Positions 44,594 through 54,828 are shown, counted from the first letter of the stretch. The stretch: DNA of 64,000 bases from Arthrobacter sp. D5-1 (GCF_017357425.1 NZ_CP014571.1:868001-932000), one strand, 5' to 3'. Translations and numbers: made by a program. Notes: a model not told the origin generated them from the letters alone.

Positions 44594-46486
44594 TCAGGGA
44601 TGTGTTGGGCGTGAACCTTGAGTGGATTCGAGGACGCGGTTGAGCTCATGCGGGGTGGGAACCGGGCCCGCCAGATCCTCGCCGGGACCGCGGTACCGTG
44701 CGGCCCCGATCACCACGCTCAAAAGTGCCAGGTCCAAAGCAACCCAGGCCAACGTGATGAGTGTGGGATACAGCGGCGCTTCCCCGGTAGTTACGCGGGC
44801 GAGGCCAATGACCGCGGAAATAGCCAGCAACGCCATGGCCGCTACCTGCAGCCTGACGTGCTGGAAACCGCGTCCCGTGGCCTGTTTGCTCTTGGCTGTG
44901 ACGGAGAAGGTGAGGTGCCTGCCGAGAAAAACGGCAGCTGCTCCTGAGCAAGTGGCAGCGATCCAGGTGGGAAAGAGCGCGAAAGACCATTGCTGGCCAC
45001 GCCACAGACCCTTCGCGCCATTGCCCGCTACCTGGAACAGCACCTGGCACGAAATGAAGAAGGGAAGGAACAGGCAGAAGAACACCACAGGGCTGGCCGT
45101 CAACGGATAGGTGCCGGCCCACAGGAAAACCACCGGTGCTGCGATATAGCTCAGGGCGGCAAACCCGTTGAGGTAGCTTGTCATGGTGCCCAGATACATC
45201 AGGCGCTGGGCCACCGTGAGGCCACGAAGCAACAGCGGGTTGTCGTTGAAGAACACCTGCATGGTTCCGGCTGCCCAGCGATGACGCTGGGAGAGCATGG
45301 TGGACACATCCTCAGGCGCCAGGCCGTGGACCAGGACCTCGTGGTGGTAAACGCTGCCCCACCCCATCGCGTGAAGGTGCATGGCGGTGGCCATATCCTC
45401 GGTAATGGTGGTGGTGTCCATGGGGTGGATGGCCAGTGCTTGGTCTGTGTGTGCCACATCCACCGACTCCAGGATGGCGTCGAGTTCGGGAACCACATCA
45501 TCCATGGCATCAGGTACTGACAATGCGGCCGTATGGAAAGCTACGCGAAGCTCGAAGGTGATCTCCGCCAAGACATCGCCCCTGCGGAGCTGGCGCTCCG
45601 CACGCGCCATCGCTTCCAGGGCCTGTTCGACCACCGGCATTGCCGCGGGATGGCGCCTGCCGAGTTCACCCAGGAGATCCTGCAGCCTTGAGCGTCCCTT
45701 ACGCAGGGAACTCCACGTCTGTTCCGTTGCTGTGCGTGTGTATCGGGTCAGGCCCAGGGCCATGAGGGCTTCCCGGCGCAGGACAGCATTCGAGCCGCAG
45801 AAGAACGCCGCGTCCCAGCCATCCTTGCCTTGCTGGATGGGTCCGTAGAACAGTTCCGCCTGGCTGCCCAGGGGATCCCGGTCTGTGACGTTCCAAAAGT
45901 GCTGCGGGGTCTGGACGAAGGCCACCTCTTCAGCATCGAAGTAGCCCAGGACGCGGTCCAGGAAACGGGGTTCCGGGACCTGATCGGCGTCCAGGATGGC
46001 CACGAACTCGCCCGTGGTCAAGGACAGGGCGTTGTTGACGTTGCCCGCTTTTGCGAAGCGCTGCCTGCCATCCCATTCGGGTCCGCGGGTGATGTACCCG
46101 ACGCCTATCTGCCCGGCTGCCTTCGCGAATTCGGTGCGGTTGCCATCGTCCAGGATCCATGTTTGGTGCGGGTACTCCATGTCCCTGGCGGCGATGGCCG
46201 TTTTGAGGACCAGGTCGAGTGGTTCGTTGTAGGTGGCGATGAACACGTCTACCGTCCTGCCCGGAAGGGCCGGCGGGGGAGGCGGCCGTCGTCGGGCGTT
46301 CCACATGGTGACCGCGTACAGGGCGGATTCGCCCAGACTGTAAGTCTCGGCCACCACTAGTGGCAGCGAAATCCACCATGCGTCCCACGCGACCGTGCCG
46401 GACCATCGCCAACTGATGTAGATCAATCCAAAGGAAACCACAAGAACTGCAAGAATCCTTACAAGTATTTGTCTGTAAATGCCCAT
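44594..46486 (-). CDS. Cellulose-synthase-like processive glycosyltransferase (GT2)
   Basis: 630 residues from an ATG with GGAGG six bases upstream; a reading from 46543 lacks support. Two N-terminal helices, then the GT-A domain: VDVFIATYNEPLDLVLKT, ILDDGNRTEF, DAD at 166-168 in AILDADQVPEP, TED at about 360 in TTTITEDMATAMHLH and QRHRW at about 400. This D, DxD, TED, QxxRW set is that of BcsA-type synthases. Five or six helices follow. No PilZ domain is seen at the C-terminus, so direct cyclic di-GMP control is unlikely. First gene of the glycan operon with STAS and GH26-like genes. Confidence 0.9.
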   Translation of the reverse strand: MGIYRQILVRILAVLVVSFGLIYISWRWSGTVAWDAWWISLPLVVAETYSLGESALYAVTMWNARRRPPPPPALPGRTVDVFIATYNEPLDLVLKTAIAARDMEYPHQTWILDDGNRTEFAKAAGQIGVGYITRGPEWDGRQRFAKAGNVNNALSLTTGEFVAILDADQVPEPRFLDRVLGYFDAEEVAFVQTPQHFWNVTDRDPLGSQAELFYGPIQQGKDGWDAAFFCGSNAVLRREALMALGLTRYTRTATEQTWSSLRKGRSRLQDLLGELGRRHPAAMPVVEQALEAMARAERQLRRGDVLAEITFELRVAFHTAALSVPDAMDDVVPELDAILESVDVAHTDQALAIHPMDTTTITEDMATAMHLHAMGWGSVYHHEVLVHGLAPEDVSTMLSQRHRWAAGTMQVFFNDNPLLLRGLTVAQRLMYLGTMTSYLNGFAALSYIAAPVVFLWAGTYPLTASPVVFFCLFLPFFISCQVLFQVAGNGAKGLWRGQQWSFALFPTWIAATCSGAAAVFLGRHLTFSVTAKSKQATGRGFQHVRLQVAAMALLAISAVIGLARVTTGEAPLYPTLITLAWVALDLALLSVVIGAARYRGPGEDLAGPVPTPHELNRVLESTQGSRPTHP

Positions 46487-46826
46487 TTTTAGCCTCCGGT
46501 AACTGCTGGGGAAAAGGCCAAGGCGCGCAGCATGCCCGAACACCCTCGAAGTGGAGGTTGGGAGGACACGGCTGACGCGCCTGGAGCATGCATCGTCGAT
46601 GCTCAGAGGAAGGAATTCGGCTGCGAACGGAATTTCCCTATGCCATCTGGAGTGACATCATTTTCGTCACCCAAATGGTTCCTCATTCCACTTTCCCCCG
46701 CTTCTATTTCATCGCTGTTACGAAAAAGAAAAGTAAAGTCGCGGTGATTATTTCCAGGCCGTGACGTTTTGTGTGTCGTCCTGAAAAGGCTTGCGCGCGG
46801 GTTGCCGCACCGTCAGAGTGGCAACC
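46487..46826. other. Divergent promoter region of glycosyltransferase and GH16 genes
   Basis: This 340-bp gap holds no gene I can support. It is AT-richer than its surroundings (for example 46640-46750 with runs such as AAAAAGAAAAGTAAAG) and should hold both promoters. No perfect operator was found. Confidence 0.5.
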
Positions 46827-48089
46827 ATGAAGCGAAGACTCATGCCCCTGACGATGCTCGTCGCCGGCCTGACCCTCGCAGCTGCTGTCATAGCTCCGGA
46901 GCCGTCCGCAATGGCCGCCGCGGGCATGCCGGCCCCGGGTGCGCTGGTGTGGAGTGACGAGTTCAACGGTTCTGCCGGAACCGCGCCGGACCCCGGAAAA
47001 TGGTCCTACGACACTGGAGGATCCGGCTGGGGCAACGGCGAACTTCAGTACTACACATCCAGCCCCAGGAATGCCGCAGCAGACGGCAGGGGAAACATGG
47101 CCATCACGGCACGCAAGGAGAATCCTGCCGGCTACCAGTGCCATTACGGCTCATGCCAATACACGTCCGCACGCCTCCTCACCGCCGGAAAATTCAGCCG
47201 GACGCAAGGTCGGTTCGAAGCCAGGCTCAAATTACCTCAAGGGCAAGGTATGTGGCCCGCATTCTGGATGCTGGGCAACAACGTCTTCACCGACGGTTGG
47301 CCAGCCAGCGGGGAACTGGACGTCATGGAAAACGTCGGCAAGGAACCCGGAACCGTGTGGGGAAGCATCCACGGCCCTGGCTACTCGGGCGCGAACTCGT
47401 CCAACGACAGCTACACCGTAACCAACGGCAAAGCACTGGGCGACGCGTTCCATACATTCACTGTGGACTGGGGGCCCGAATCCATCACGTGGTACATCGA
47501 CGGCACTCCTTACTCACGGAAAACCAAAGCCACGACTCCGGGCCCTTGGGTCTTCGATCACAACTTCTTCCTCCTGCTGAACCTGGCCGTCGGCGGCTAC
47601 TGGCCCGGAGCTCCGGACGCAGGCACAGCGTTTCCGCAGTCCCTCCTGGTCGATTACGTCCGGGTCTATGAACTCGCTGCCCCTCCGTCACCACCTGCAA
47701 GCGCGGCCGGAACCCGGATCCAGGGCTACGCGGGCAAGTGCATCGACGTCGCCGGGAGGCAAGCCGTGGACGGTGCTCAACTTCAGCTATGGGACTGCGA
47801 CACAGCAGCCTCGGAGCAGTGGACTTTCGCCGCCGACGGCACCATCCGCTCACTGGGCAAATGCATGGATGTCGCCTGGGGATCCACATCCAACGGCGCA
47901 CGCATTCAACTCACCGGGTGCAACGGCAACGCGGCGCAGAAGTTCGTCCTGAACAACGCCGGAGACCTGGTTAATCCACAGGCCAATAAGTGTGTTGACG
48001 TCGCCGATTGGAATCCATCCAACGGTGCACGGCTGCAATTATGGGATTGCGCCGGGTCCGCCAACCAGAAGTGGTGGCGGATGGCGTAG
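46827..48089 (+). CDS. Secreted GH16 beta-glucanase with ricin-type CBM13 domain
   Basis: 420 residues from the ATG before KRRLMPLTML; it has a Sec signal peptide (hydrophobic core to about residue 32). The GH16 domain follows: LVWSDEFNGSAGTAPDPGKW, YTSARLLTAGKFSRTQGRFEAR and the catalytic set GELDVMENVG (ELDVME = ExDxxE), then WYIDGTPY. The C-terminal 125 residues form a beta-trefoil lectin domain with three repeats (GKCIDVAG..., GKCMDVAW..., NKCVDVAD...) and QLWDC motifs, as in CBM13. It likely cuts beta-1,3-glucan outside the cell. It is divergent from the cellulose-synthase-like operon. The long antisense reading over it is not a gene. Confidence 0.93.
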   Translation: MKRRLMPLTMLVAGLTLAAAVIAPEPSAMAAAGMPAPGALVWSDEFNGSAGTAPDPGKWSYDTGGSGWGNGELQYYTSSPRNAAADGRGNMAITARKENPAGYQCHYGSCQYTSARLLTAGKFSRTQGRFEARLKLPQGQGMWPAFWMLGNNVFTDGWPASGELDVMENVGKEPGTVWGSIHGPGYSGANSSNDSYTVTNGKALGDAFHTFTVDWGPESITWYIDGTPYSRKTKATTPGPWVFDHNFFLLLNLAVGGYWPGAPDAGTAFPQSLLVDYVRVYELAAPPSPPASAAGTRIQGYAGKCIDVAGRQAVDGAQLQLWDCDTAASEQWTFAADGTIRSLGKCMDVAWGSTSNGARIQLTGCNGNAAQKFVLNNAGDLVNPQANKCVDVADWNPSNGARLQLWDCAGSANQKWWRMA

Positions 48090-48300
48090 GAAAGCGTCCG
48101 ACGGCGGCGCGCGACTTTACGGGGTCCGTTCGACTATTGCTGGGGCGGCTGGGGAGCCTCCTGGAGTAGTCGGCCGGAGCCGTGGGTGTGCGTCGTCGTC
48201 GAGGCGGATGGTGGGTCGCCCGGCCGGGCAGGTTGTTCGGGCCCGGCTGGGCGGGCTACGGCTGGGCTGGTTCTTCGGTGGAGTGATTGCCGATTCCGCG

Positions 48301-49131
48301 TTACGGAGCCGGCTGGCACCTCGGGCAGAAGTAGATGTCCCGTTCCTCGGTTCCATCCGGGCCGGCCAACAGGCCACGCCGAACCGTGGCGCCACAGCGC
48401 CTGCACGGTTGTCGTTCCCTGCCGTAGACCCAATACCCGGGCCTCAAGGCGCGTGGGCCCAGAGTGGTCCGGCGGCCTGGGCCAAGGTTTTCGCCCAGGA
48501 GACGCTTGGCGTCGTTCACCGTCTTGGCGAGGTCCGGGACCTCTCCCACCGGGAGGGCGGGGTGGATGCCGGAGAGGTAGCAGGCTTCGCAGCGGTAGAT
48601 GTTGCCGATGCCTGCCAGTTTCCGCTGGTCCAACAGCGCGAAACCCACGGTGACGTCCGGCTCGGCCCGCAGCCTCCGCAGAGCCTCGTCCTCGTTCCAA
48701 TCAGGGCCGAGCAGGTCCGGTCCCAGATGTCCAACTATCTTGTCTTCCTCGGCGGTGGGCACCACTTCCAGGATGCCCAGCGAGAACCCCACTGCGTCAG
48801 CCGTGGCTGTGCGGAGCACACACCGTGCCGTATGGCCGGGCTTGGTCCATCGACCACCCGGCGGATAGATCATCCAGTTCCCCTCCATTTTCAGGTGGGA
48901 GTGGATGGTCAGGGCACGCGGCCTTTTGCTGGCGCCGGGTGCCTCGTCCACGGGGCCGGTGAGGCGCATCAAGAGGTGTTTTCCCCGGGGGACCACCTCG
49001 GTCATGGTCCAGCCTGCGAGGTTCAGGGTGGCGAAGCGTGGCACACGGAAGTCGGAGGCCGTGATGGTTTGTCCGGCCAAGGCCTCGTTCAGCCGCGACG
49101 CAGCGCGCCAAATGGAATCACCCTCAGGCAC
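48301..49131 (-). CDS. nei2: Endonuclease VIII-like DNA glycosylase Nei2
   Basis: 276 residues from the GTG that gives PEGDSIWRAA, the Fpg/Nei N-terminus in which the proline is the catalytic nucleophile after start removal. The helix-two-turn-helix part has LLDQRKLAGIGNIYRCEACYLSG. The C-terminal zinc finger is CRRCGATVRRGLL... and ends DIYFCPRC, two CxxC pairs. It excises oxidised pyrimidines and nicks the DNA. The start overlaps the stop of the upstream lhr gene by 8 bp; the Lhr-Nei2 pair is a conserved actinobacterial repair operon. Confidence 0.93.
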   Translation of the reverse strand: MPEGDSIWRAASRLNEALAGQTITASDFRVPRFATLNLAGWTMTEVVPRGKHLLMRLTGPVDEAPGASKRPRALTIHSHLKMEGNWMIYPPGGRWTKPGHTARCVLRTATADAVGFSLGILEVVPTAEEDKIVGHLGPDLLGPDWNEDEALRRLRAEPDVTVGFALLDQRKLAGIGNIYRCEACYLSGIHPALPVGEVPDLAKTVNDAKRLLGENLGPGRRTTLGPRALRPGYWVYGRERQPCRRCGATVRRGLLAGPDGTEERDIYFCPRCQPAP

Positions 49132-52100
49132 GGATCCGGAGTCCCTTCGGAGTGGAGTAGGCACCGGCTGCTGCCAGGGCTACGGCAATGGGGGTTTGGA
49201 GAAGGTCGTGGCCGTTGACCTTCTCCATGAAAAGCTTGTCCACGGCACCGCGGCGCACCACATCCACCAACGCCTGGGCCGCAAGTGTCAGCACGGCCTC
49301 GTCTTGATTGAAGGTGAGCAGTGTCTTGCCGCCGCGTTCCACGTAAAGGACCAACGCGCCGTCGACCATCACCACGAGCGCTCCGGCCTTCCGTCCCGGA
49401 CGGTGCCCGGACCCGGCGTCGACTGACAAGGCAGGCCACGGAAGGGCGGCGCCGTACGGGTTGGCCGGATCCGTCGCGGCCAAGGCCAAAGCCGACGGTT
49501 CTGCCTTGGAAATGCGGGCATCCTCTGTGAAGGACCTCAGCCGGTCCACCGTTGCCGGGACTGCGAACTGGGCAGCACCCAAATGCTCGATAAAGTACCC
49601 GCGGCGGCACCGGCCTGCCTCCTCCAACCGGGCAAGCACTTTGTACATGAGCCCGAAGCCGCCAATGATGTTCTCCGCCATGACTGAACCGCGGGTCACC
49701 ACGCCGTACCTGTCCAACAGCAGTTCGGCCGTGCCGCGGGCATGGATGGTGGGATCCAATTCCGGGGCAGGCAGGGCCGACCAGCGGCCCACAGCAGACG
49801 GCGGTGCAGCAGCAATTCCGCCTGATACCGAGCCGTAACGACCGCCGGTAAGCCCGGGCGAGCCCAGCAGACCGGTCCCGTGCGAGCGCCCCAGCCTGCT
49901 GAGGCGGGGAGCCCGCGCCCTCGGGGCCTTGGCCACCTGCCGGTGTGCGGTTTTGCCGCCGGCGATCATGGCGCGCACCGGGGCAAAAGTATCTCCTGTC
50001 ACCCGGCCGGCCCAGACCAGGTCCCACAGCGCAGAGACCACGGCGTCGTCGCTCAACACCGAATCCATGCCGCCTGCCACGTCAGTGAGTTGCCGGAAGA
50101 AGTAGCCACCGCCTGCGCTGAAGTGCTCCAGGAGCCGCTGTTGTGCGTCTCCGGGTTCGAACTCGGGGGAGGGGTTGAGGGTCAGCTCGGCGGAATCGGC
50201 CACGTGGAGGCTGATCCAGCCGTCATTTCCGGGCAGCGAGCCCGCCCCGGACCAGAGGAGTTCGCCCGCGGCCATCAGTTCGTCCAGCATGGCGGGTTTG
50301 TAGTCTGCCACCCGGCTCGCCAGTACCAAAGGCTCCCAGGCTGAGGCGGGGATAGGTACGCCTGACAGCTGGTCTACGGCAGTGATGATGCCGTCCAGTC
50401 CGCGCAACGCCTGGCTCCGCGACTTCCCCGGGGCGGTGACGTTTTGCCAGGCCGGCAGGAACCGCCCGTAAGCGGCGGTGTCCACGGGCTCCACTTCGGC
50501 GCGGAGGGCAGCAAGGGAACGGCGGCGCAGCTTGCGCAGAACTTCGGCATCGCACCACTCGCTGGACGGCGGGGCGTCCAGGGTCATGAGCTCGCGATCT
50601 GCTCCTTCCGCCATGGGCTGGGGTTCGGCCACAGCGTGTGGACGGAACTCTCCCTCCACCACCCGGCCGTCCCCGGCCAGGCGTTTCAGGGCCGTATTGA
50701 CCACCGCTACACCGAGTCCCAACCTTGAGGCTGCTTCCGACGCCGTGAACGGTCCGTGTGTGCGTGCATAACGGGAGACGAGGTCACCCAAAGGATCATT
50801 GACCGGCTCAATGAACGCCAAAGGAACACCCATCGGCAAGGGAACGCCGATTGCGTCGCGGAGTCTTGCGGAATCCTCCACCGCAGCGAAGCGTTCGACG
50901 CCGCCGATGGTCACCTTAAGCGCACGGTTGGCTTTCTGCAGGGCAGCGAGGTGGGATCCGGCGTCGGTGACGGTGCCCGGTGGCGCGGCCGGCGGAGCTT
51001 CCTCCAGGTGTTCGGCGCCGTCCGGATGATCTGCGCCGTCCGGATGATCTGCGCTGATAAGCTGCTCCAGCGTTCCATCCTGCTGCACTGTTCCAGCTGG
51101 CTCCACGCCTTGAAGCCGTTCCGCCACTTCTTCAACGCTGAGCGGACCCAACAACCGCAGCAGGTCAGCCACGCCCTCCATCCCACGCACGCGCCTGTCA
51201 GGGGCCAGCCGCTGCAGTTCCCTTTCCGTGGAGTCGATAACTGCCGCATCCAGGAGCTCGCGCAGTTCCACACGCCCCAGGAGTTCGTTGAGGAGAGTGG
51301 AGTCCAACGCCAGGGCAGCGGCCCGGCGTTCCGCCAAGGGGGAGTCGCCCTCGTACAGGAACTGGGCCACATAGCCGAAGAGCAGCGACTTGGCGAAGGG
51401 GGACGGCTGCTGCGTGGTGGTCTCCACGATCCTGAGTTCACGACGCTCCACAGAGGCCGCAATGTCTTTGAGTGCGGGCAGATCGTAAACATCTTGCAAG
51501 CATTCGCGCACCGTTTCGAGCACGATGGGGAACGAAGGATACTTCCTGGCGACGTCCAGCAACTGGGCCGAGCGTTGCCGTTGCTGCCACAGCGGCTGGC
51601 GCTTGGCGGGGTTTTGGCGCGGCAGTAGCAGCGCCCGGGCCGCGCACTCGCGGAACCGGGAGGCGAACAGCGCGCTTCCCCCTACTTCGGCGGTGACGAT
51701 TTGTTCCAGTTCCTCCGGGTCAAACAGGAACAGCTCAGCGCCGGGCGGCTCATCTTCCATCATGGGCACGCGCAGGACGATGCCGTCGTCGGCCGCCATC
51801 GCGGAACCGTCCAGTCCGTAACGCTGCTGCAGACGTTGCCCCACGGCGAGTGCCCAGGGGGCGTGGACGGGCATGCCAAAGGGGCTGTGGAGGACTACCC
51901 GCCAGTCGCCCAGCTCGTCATGGAAGCGTTCGACCACCAAGGTTCGGTCACTGGGGACGATCTCCGTGGCTTCCTTCTGTTCCCTGAGGTACTGAAGCAG
52001 GTTGCTTGCCGCGAAGGCGTCCAGGCCGCTGGCTTGGCAGCGTTCCATGGCGGGAGCCTCGTCAGCGGCGGAGAGTTCGCGGATGAAGGCGCCGAGCGCC

Positions 52101-54130
52101 CGGCCGAGGTCAACGGGGCGGCCGAGGGAATCGCCCTTCCAGAAGGGGAGCTTGCCGGGTTGGCCGAAGGCCGGGGAGACCAGGACGCGGTCGTGGGTGA
52201 TGTCCTCGATTTTCCAACTGGTAGCGCCCAGTGCAAAGACGTCGCCCACCCGTGACTCGTACACCATTTCTTCATCGAGTTCACCAACGCGGCGGCCGCC
52301 CTTGGCCGCGCGGGCCGAGGCAGTTGGTTCGCTCCCGTCCGCGCTGCCCGGCGAGGCTGAGCCCTCAACTTCTGTGCCGATGATGTACACGCCGAACAGT
52401 CCACGGTCCGGGATGGTGCCACCGGAGGTCACTGCAAGACGCTGGGCCCCCGGCCTGCCCTCGATGGTTCCCGCATGCCGGTCCCAGATGATGCGCGGCC
52501 GGAGCTCGGCGAATTCGTCCGATGGATAGCGTCCCGCCAACAGGTCCAGTGTGGCCTCGAACGCGGACCGCGGGAGGCTGGCGAACGGTGCTGACCGGCG
52601 CACAGTGCTGAACCAGTCTTCGACGTCGATGCTCCCCAAGGCAGTCGCCGCCACCGTCTGCTGGGCCAGGATGTCCAAGGGATTCGTGGGGATGCTCAAC
52701 CGTTCAATTTGCCCGCTCAGCATGCGTTCCACGGTGACACTCGTGTGCAGGAGATCCGCCCGGTGCTTCGGGAACAGCACGCCCTCGGAAATCTCGCCCA
52801 CCTGGTGGCCGGCACGCCCCACACGCTGGAGGCCACTGGCCACTGACGGAGGAGACTCCACCTGGATGACCAAGTCCACCGCACCCATATCGATGCCCAG
52901 TTCCAGTGACGAGGTTGCCACCACGCAGCGGAGCCTGCCGGATTTGAGGTCGTCCTCGATCATGGCCCGCTGGTCCTTGGAGACCGAGCCGTGGTGGGCC
53001 CGGGCCAGGACAGGATCGGCGCCGGTGGTGCTGCCGGCCTGCGCCATCATGTGGGCCGGGGTGGCTGTGGATGCCGGTACTCCGGCGTCCGATGCCGGGG
53101 CGGCCCACTCGCTGCCGCCTACAGCCATCAATTGCCGTTCAGCGTAGATTTCGTTGAGCCGGGCCGTCAGACGCTCGGAAAGGCGCCGCGAATTTGCGAA
53201 GACAATAGTGGATTGCTTGGACAGGACAAGATCAACAATCTGTTCCTCCACATGGGGCCAGATGGACGCCTGGGGCTGCAACCCGGAGGCCGGCCCGGAA
53301 TCGAATGCTCCCGCGGCACCTTGGAGGTCCGACATGTCCTCCACAGGCACGGTGACTGTGAGGTTCCAGTTTTTCTTGGATGGTGGAGCTACGATTTCCA
53401 CTGGAGCCTGGCCCGCCAGGAACTGCGCCACCAATTCACGCGGCTGCACGGTGGCCGAGAGCCCGATCCTCTGCGCCGGCTTGGGAAGCAAGGCATCCAG
53501 GCGCTCCAAGGAAACGGCCAGGTGGGCCCCGCGTTTGGTACCCGCAACGGCGTGCACTTCGTCGATGATGATGGTGTCCACTTCACTGAGAGTCTCCCGG
53601 GCACGGGAGGTCAGCATGAGGAACAGGGATTCGGGCGTGGTGATCAGGATGTCCGGCGGGTTGGTCAGCAGCGTTCGGCGATCTGCCGCCGTCGTATCTC
53701 CTGAACGGACGCCGACTGTCACAAGCGGTGCAGGCAGCCCTAATCGCTTGGCCGTCTGGGTGATGCCTATCAGTGGCGCACGGAGGTTCCGCTCTACGTC
53801 CACCCCGAGTGCCTTGAGCGGGGAGATATACAGGACGCGGGTTTTGGTCTTGGGACGTTTGGCGCGGCCCTTGCCGTTGGCGGGGACAGTCTCCAGCCCT
53901 GGGAGGGTGTCCGACGGGGTGGAGTGCAGCCGATCCAGCGCCCAAAGGAACGCTGCGAGGGTCTTACCGGAACCGGTAGGAGCGACTACCAGGGCATGCG
54001 AACCTGACGAGATCGCGTTCCACGCCCCGTCTTGCGCGGGGGTGGGCTCGGAAAAGGCGCCGAGGAACCATTCCCTGGTTGCCTGGCTGAAACGGCTGAT
54101 GGCGCCATCCGACGCCTGCGGCTCCTGCAT
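49124..54130 (-). CDS. lhr: Lhr-type ATP-dependent DNA helicase
   Basis: About 1668 residues, long-form Lhr. The N-terminal RecA core has Q-like and Walker A (ALVVAPTGSGKTLAAFLWALD), DEVH in IIIDEVHAVAGTKRG, RCVVATSSLELGIDMGAVDLV and QRVGRAGHQVGE. The winged-helix and Lhr-specific core follow, and the long C-terminal domain, over 800 residues, ends GLRIRA. Acidic inserts (for example near ADHPDGADHPDG, a 9-residue tandem repeat) lie in the middle. The start is uncertain: the ATG at 54130 has GGAGG almost touching it, and a GTG five codons upstream is possible. Operon with nei2. Confidence 0.93.
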   Translation of the reverse strand: MQEPQASDGAISRFSQATREWFLGAFSEPTPAQDGAWNAISSGSHALVVAPTGSGKTLAAFLWALDRLHSTPSDTLPGLETVPANGKGRAKRPKTKTRVLYISPLKALGVDVERNLRAPLIGITQTAKRLGLPAPLVTVGVRSGDTTAADRRTLLTNPPDILITTPESLFLMLTSRARETLSEVDTIIIDEVHAVAGTKRGAHLAVSLERLDALLPKPAQRIGLSATVQPRELVAQFLAGQAPVEIVAPPSKKNWNLTVTVPVEDMSDLQGAAGAFDSGPASGLQPQASIWPHVEEQIVDLVLSKQSTIVFANSRRLSERLTARLNEIYAERQLMAVGGSEWAAPASDAGVPASTATPAHMMAQAGSTTGADPVLARAHHGSVSKDQRAMIEDDLKSGRLRCVVATSSLELGIDMGAVDLVIQVESPPSVASGLQRVGRAGHQVGEISEGVLFPKHRADLLHTSVTVERMLSGQIERLSIPTNPLDILAQQTVAATALGSIDVEDWFSTVRRSAPFASLPRSAFEATLDLLAGRYPSDEFAELRPRIIWDRHAGTIEGRPGAQRLAVTSGGTIPDRGLFGVYIIGTEVEGSASPGSADGSEPTASARAAKGGRRVGELDEEMVYESRVGDVFALGATSWKIEDITHDRVLVSPAFGQPGKLPFWKGDSLGRPVDLGRALGAFIRELSAADEAPAMERCQASGLDAFAASNLLQYLREQKEATEIVPSDRTLVVERFHDELGDWRVVLHSPFGMPVHAPWALAVGQRLQQRYGLDGSAMAADDGIVLRVPMMEDEPPGAELFLFDPEELEQIVTAEVGGSALFASRFRECAARALLLPRQNPAKRQPLWQQRQRSAQLLDVARKYPSFPIVLETVRECLQDVYDLPALKDIAASVERRELRIVETTTQQPSPFAKSLLFGYVAQFLYEGDSPLAERRAAALALDSTLLNELLGRVELRELLDAAVIDSTERELQRLAPDRRVRGMEGVADLLRLLGPLSVEEVAERLQGVEPAGTVQQDGTLEQLISADHPDGADHPDGAEHLEEAPPAAPPGTVTDAGSHLAALQKANRALKVTIGGVERFAAVEDSARLRDAIGVPLPMGVPLAFIEPVNDPLGDLVSRYARTHGPFTASEAASRLGLGVAVVNTALKRLAGDGRVVEGEFRPHAVAEPQPMAEGADRELMTLDAPPSSEWCDAEVLRKLRRRSLAALRAEVEPVDTAAYGRFLPAWQNVTAPGKSRSQALRGLDGIITAVDQLSGVPIPASAWEPLVLASRVADYKPAMLDELMAAGELLWSGAGSLPGNDGWISLHVADSAELTLNPSPEFEPGDAQQRLLEHFSAGGGYFFRQLTDVAGGMDSVLSDDAVVSALWDLVWAGRVTGDTFAPVRAMIAGGKTAHRQVAKAPRARAPRLSRLGRSHGTGLLGSPGLTGGRYGSVSGGIAAAPPSAVGRWSALPAPELDPTIHARGTAELLLDRYGVVTRGSVMAENIIGGFGLMYKVLARLEEAGRCRRGYFIEHLGAAQFAVPATVDRLRSFTEDARISKAEPSALALAATDPANPYGAALPWPALSVDAGSGHRPGRKAGALVVMVDGALVLYVERGGKTLLTFNQDEAVLTLAAQALVDVVRRGAVDKLFMEKVNGHDLLQTPIAVALAAAGAYSTPKGLRIRA

Positions 54131-54186
54131 CCCTCCATCATGCCCCACGGCCCCGACAGAATAAGCCGGGAGCCGTGGAGTCAACG

Positions 54187-54828
54187 TCAGACTGCTTGGA
54201 ACGCGGTAATGGTCAGGAGTTTGATGCCGGCATTGCTGCAGGCGTCGTGGGGCTCTGCGACGAACAGCGATGCTGTGTCGTTTGGCGGGTAGATCCGGAA
54301 GCCGGCGGCAGGGACCTTGGTGCAGTCGCCGTAGTTGCCGGCCTGCGTGTAGCGGATTTCAGCCCACGCAGACTTGCCCGGGGCCAGTTCGATCTTGGTG
54401 ACCGGAGTGGTGGTCTCGCGGGTTGCCGGTTCGCCGATCGGTTCGCCGCTGGCATCGGCTGTCAGTGAGACGCCGGCGAAGCCTTCGAGGACACAGGGGG
54501 TTGTGCCGGAGTTCGTCAGGATCAGCTTTTCGTAGATGCTGCCTGCTGCTCCGCCGCCGGTTGAATCGGTAGCCGCCGTCAGCGACGCCGCTTTGCACAG
54601 GGTGGCGTCTGCTGGCGCGGCGGACGTGGCGGTCGGCGATGGGGAGGGCGTCGTCGTGGCCGTCGCCGATGGTGAGCTGGGTGTCGACGAGGCCGACGGA
54701 GTTGAAGAAGTGGGCGGGGCACTGCTGGTTCCCGCCGGGCTGGGGCTTGGCCCGCAAGCCGCCAGGAGCAGCAATGAAGCGGCTGCCGTCGTCGTGACAA
54801 GTCCGGTTTTGATGCGCTGAGTCCACAT
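54187..54828 (-). CDS. DUF4232 lipoprotein
   Basis: 213 residues from the ATG before WTQRIKTG. The signal peptide ends in the lipobox LLAAC. A Ser/Thr/Pro-rich stalk (about 26-70: PSPAGTSSAPPTSSTPSASS) leads to a DUF4232 domain with GSIYEKLILTNSGTTPCVLEGFAGVS and four cysteines likely paired, ending FVAEPHDACSNAGIKLLTI. The function of the family is unknown; it is an extracytoplasmic lipid-anchored protein. It lies 105 bp from the YcnI gene on the same strand, but no overlap ties them together. Confidence 0.85.
   Translation of the reverse strand: MWTQRIKTGLVTTTAAASLLLLAACGPSPSPAGTSSAPPTSSTPSASSTPSSPSATATTTPSPSPTATSAAPADATLCKAASLTAATDSTGGGAAGSIYEKLILTNSGTTPCVLEGFAGVSLTADASGEPIGEPATRETTTPVTKIELAPGKSAWAEIRYTQAGNYGDCTKVPAAGFRIYPPNDTASLFVAEPHDACSNAGIKLLTITAFQAV

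Noticed and set aside
46500..46826. Mobile-element or horizontally acquired stretch in the AT-richer gap
   Set aside because: No inverted ends, transposase or target duplication is visible. Lower GC is normal for a divergent promoter region.
48090..48300. Possible gene between the GH16 and nei2 genes
   Set aside because: Frames run through but lack start signals and family similarity. The stretch is GGCTGGGCGGG-type low-complexity DNA.
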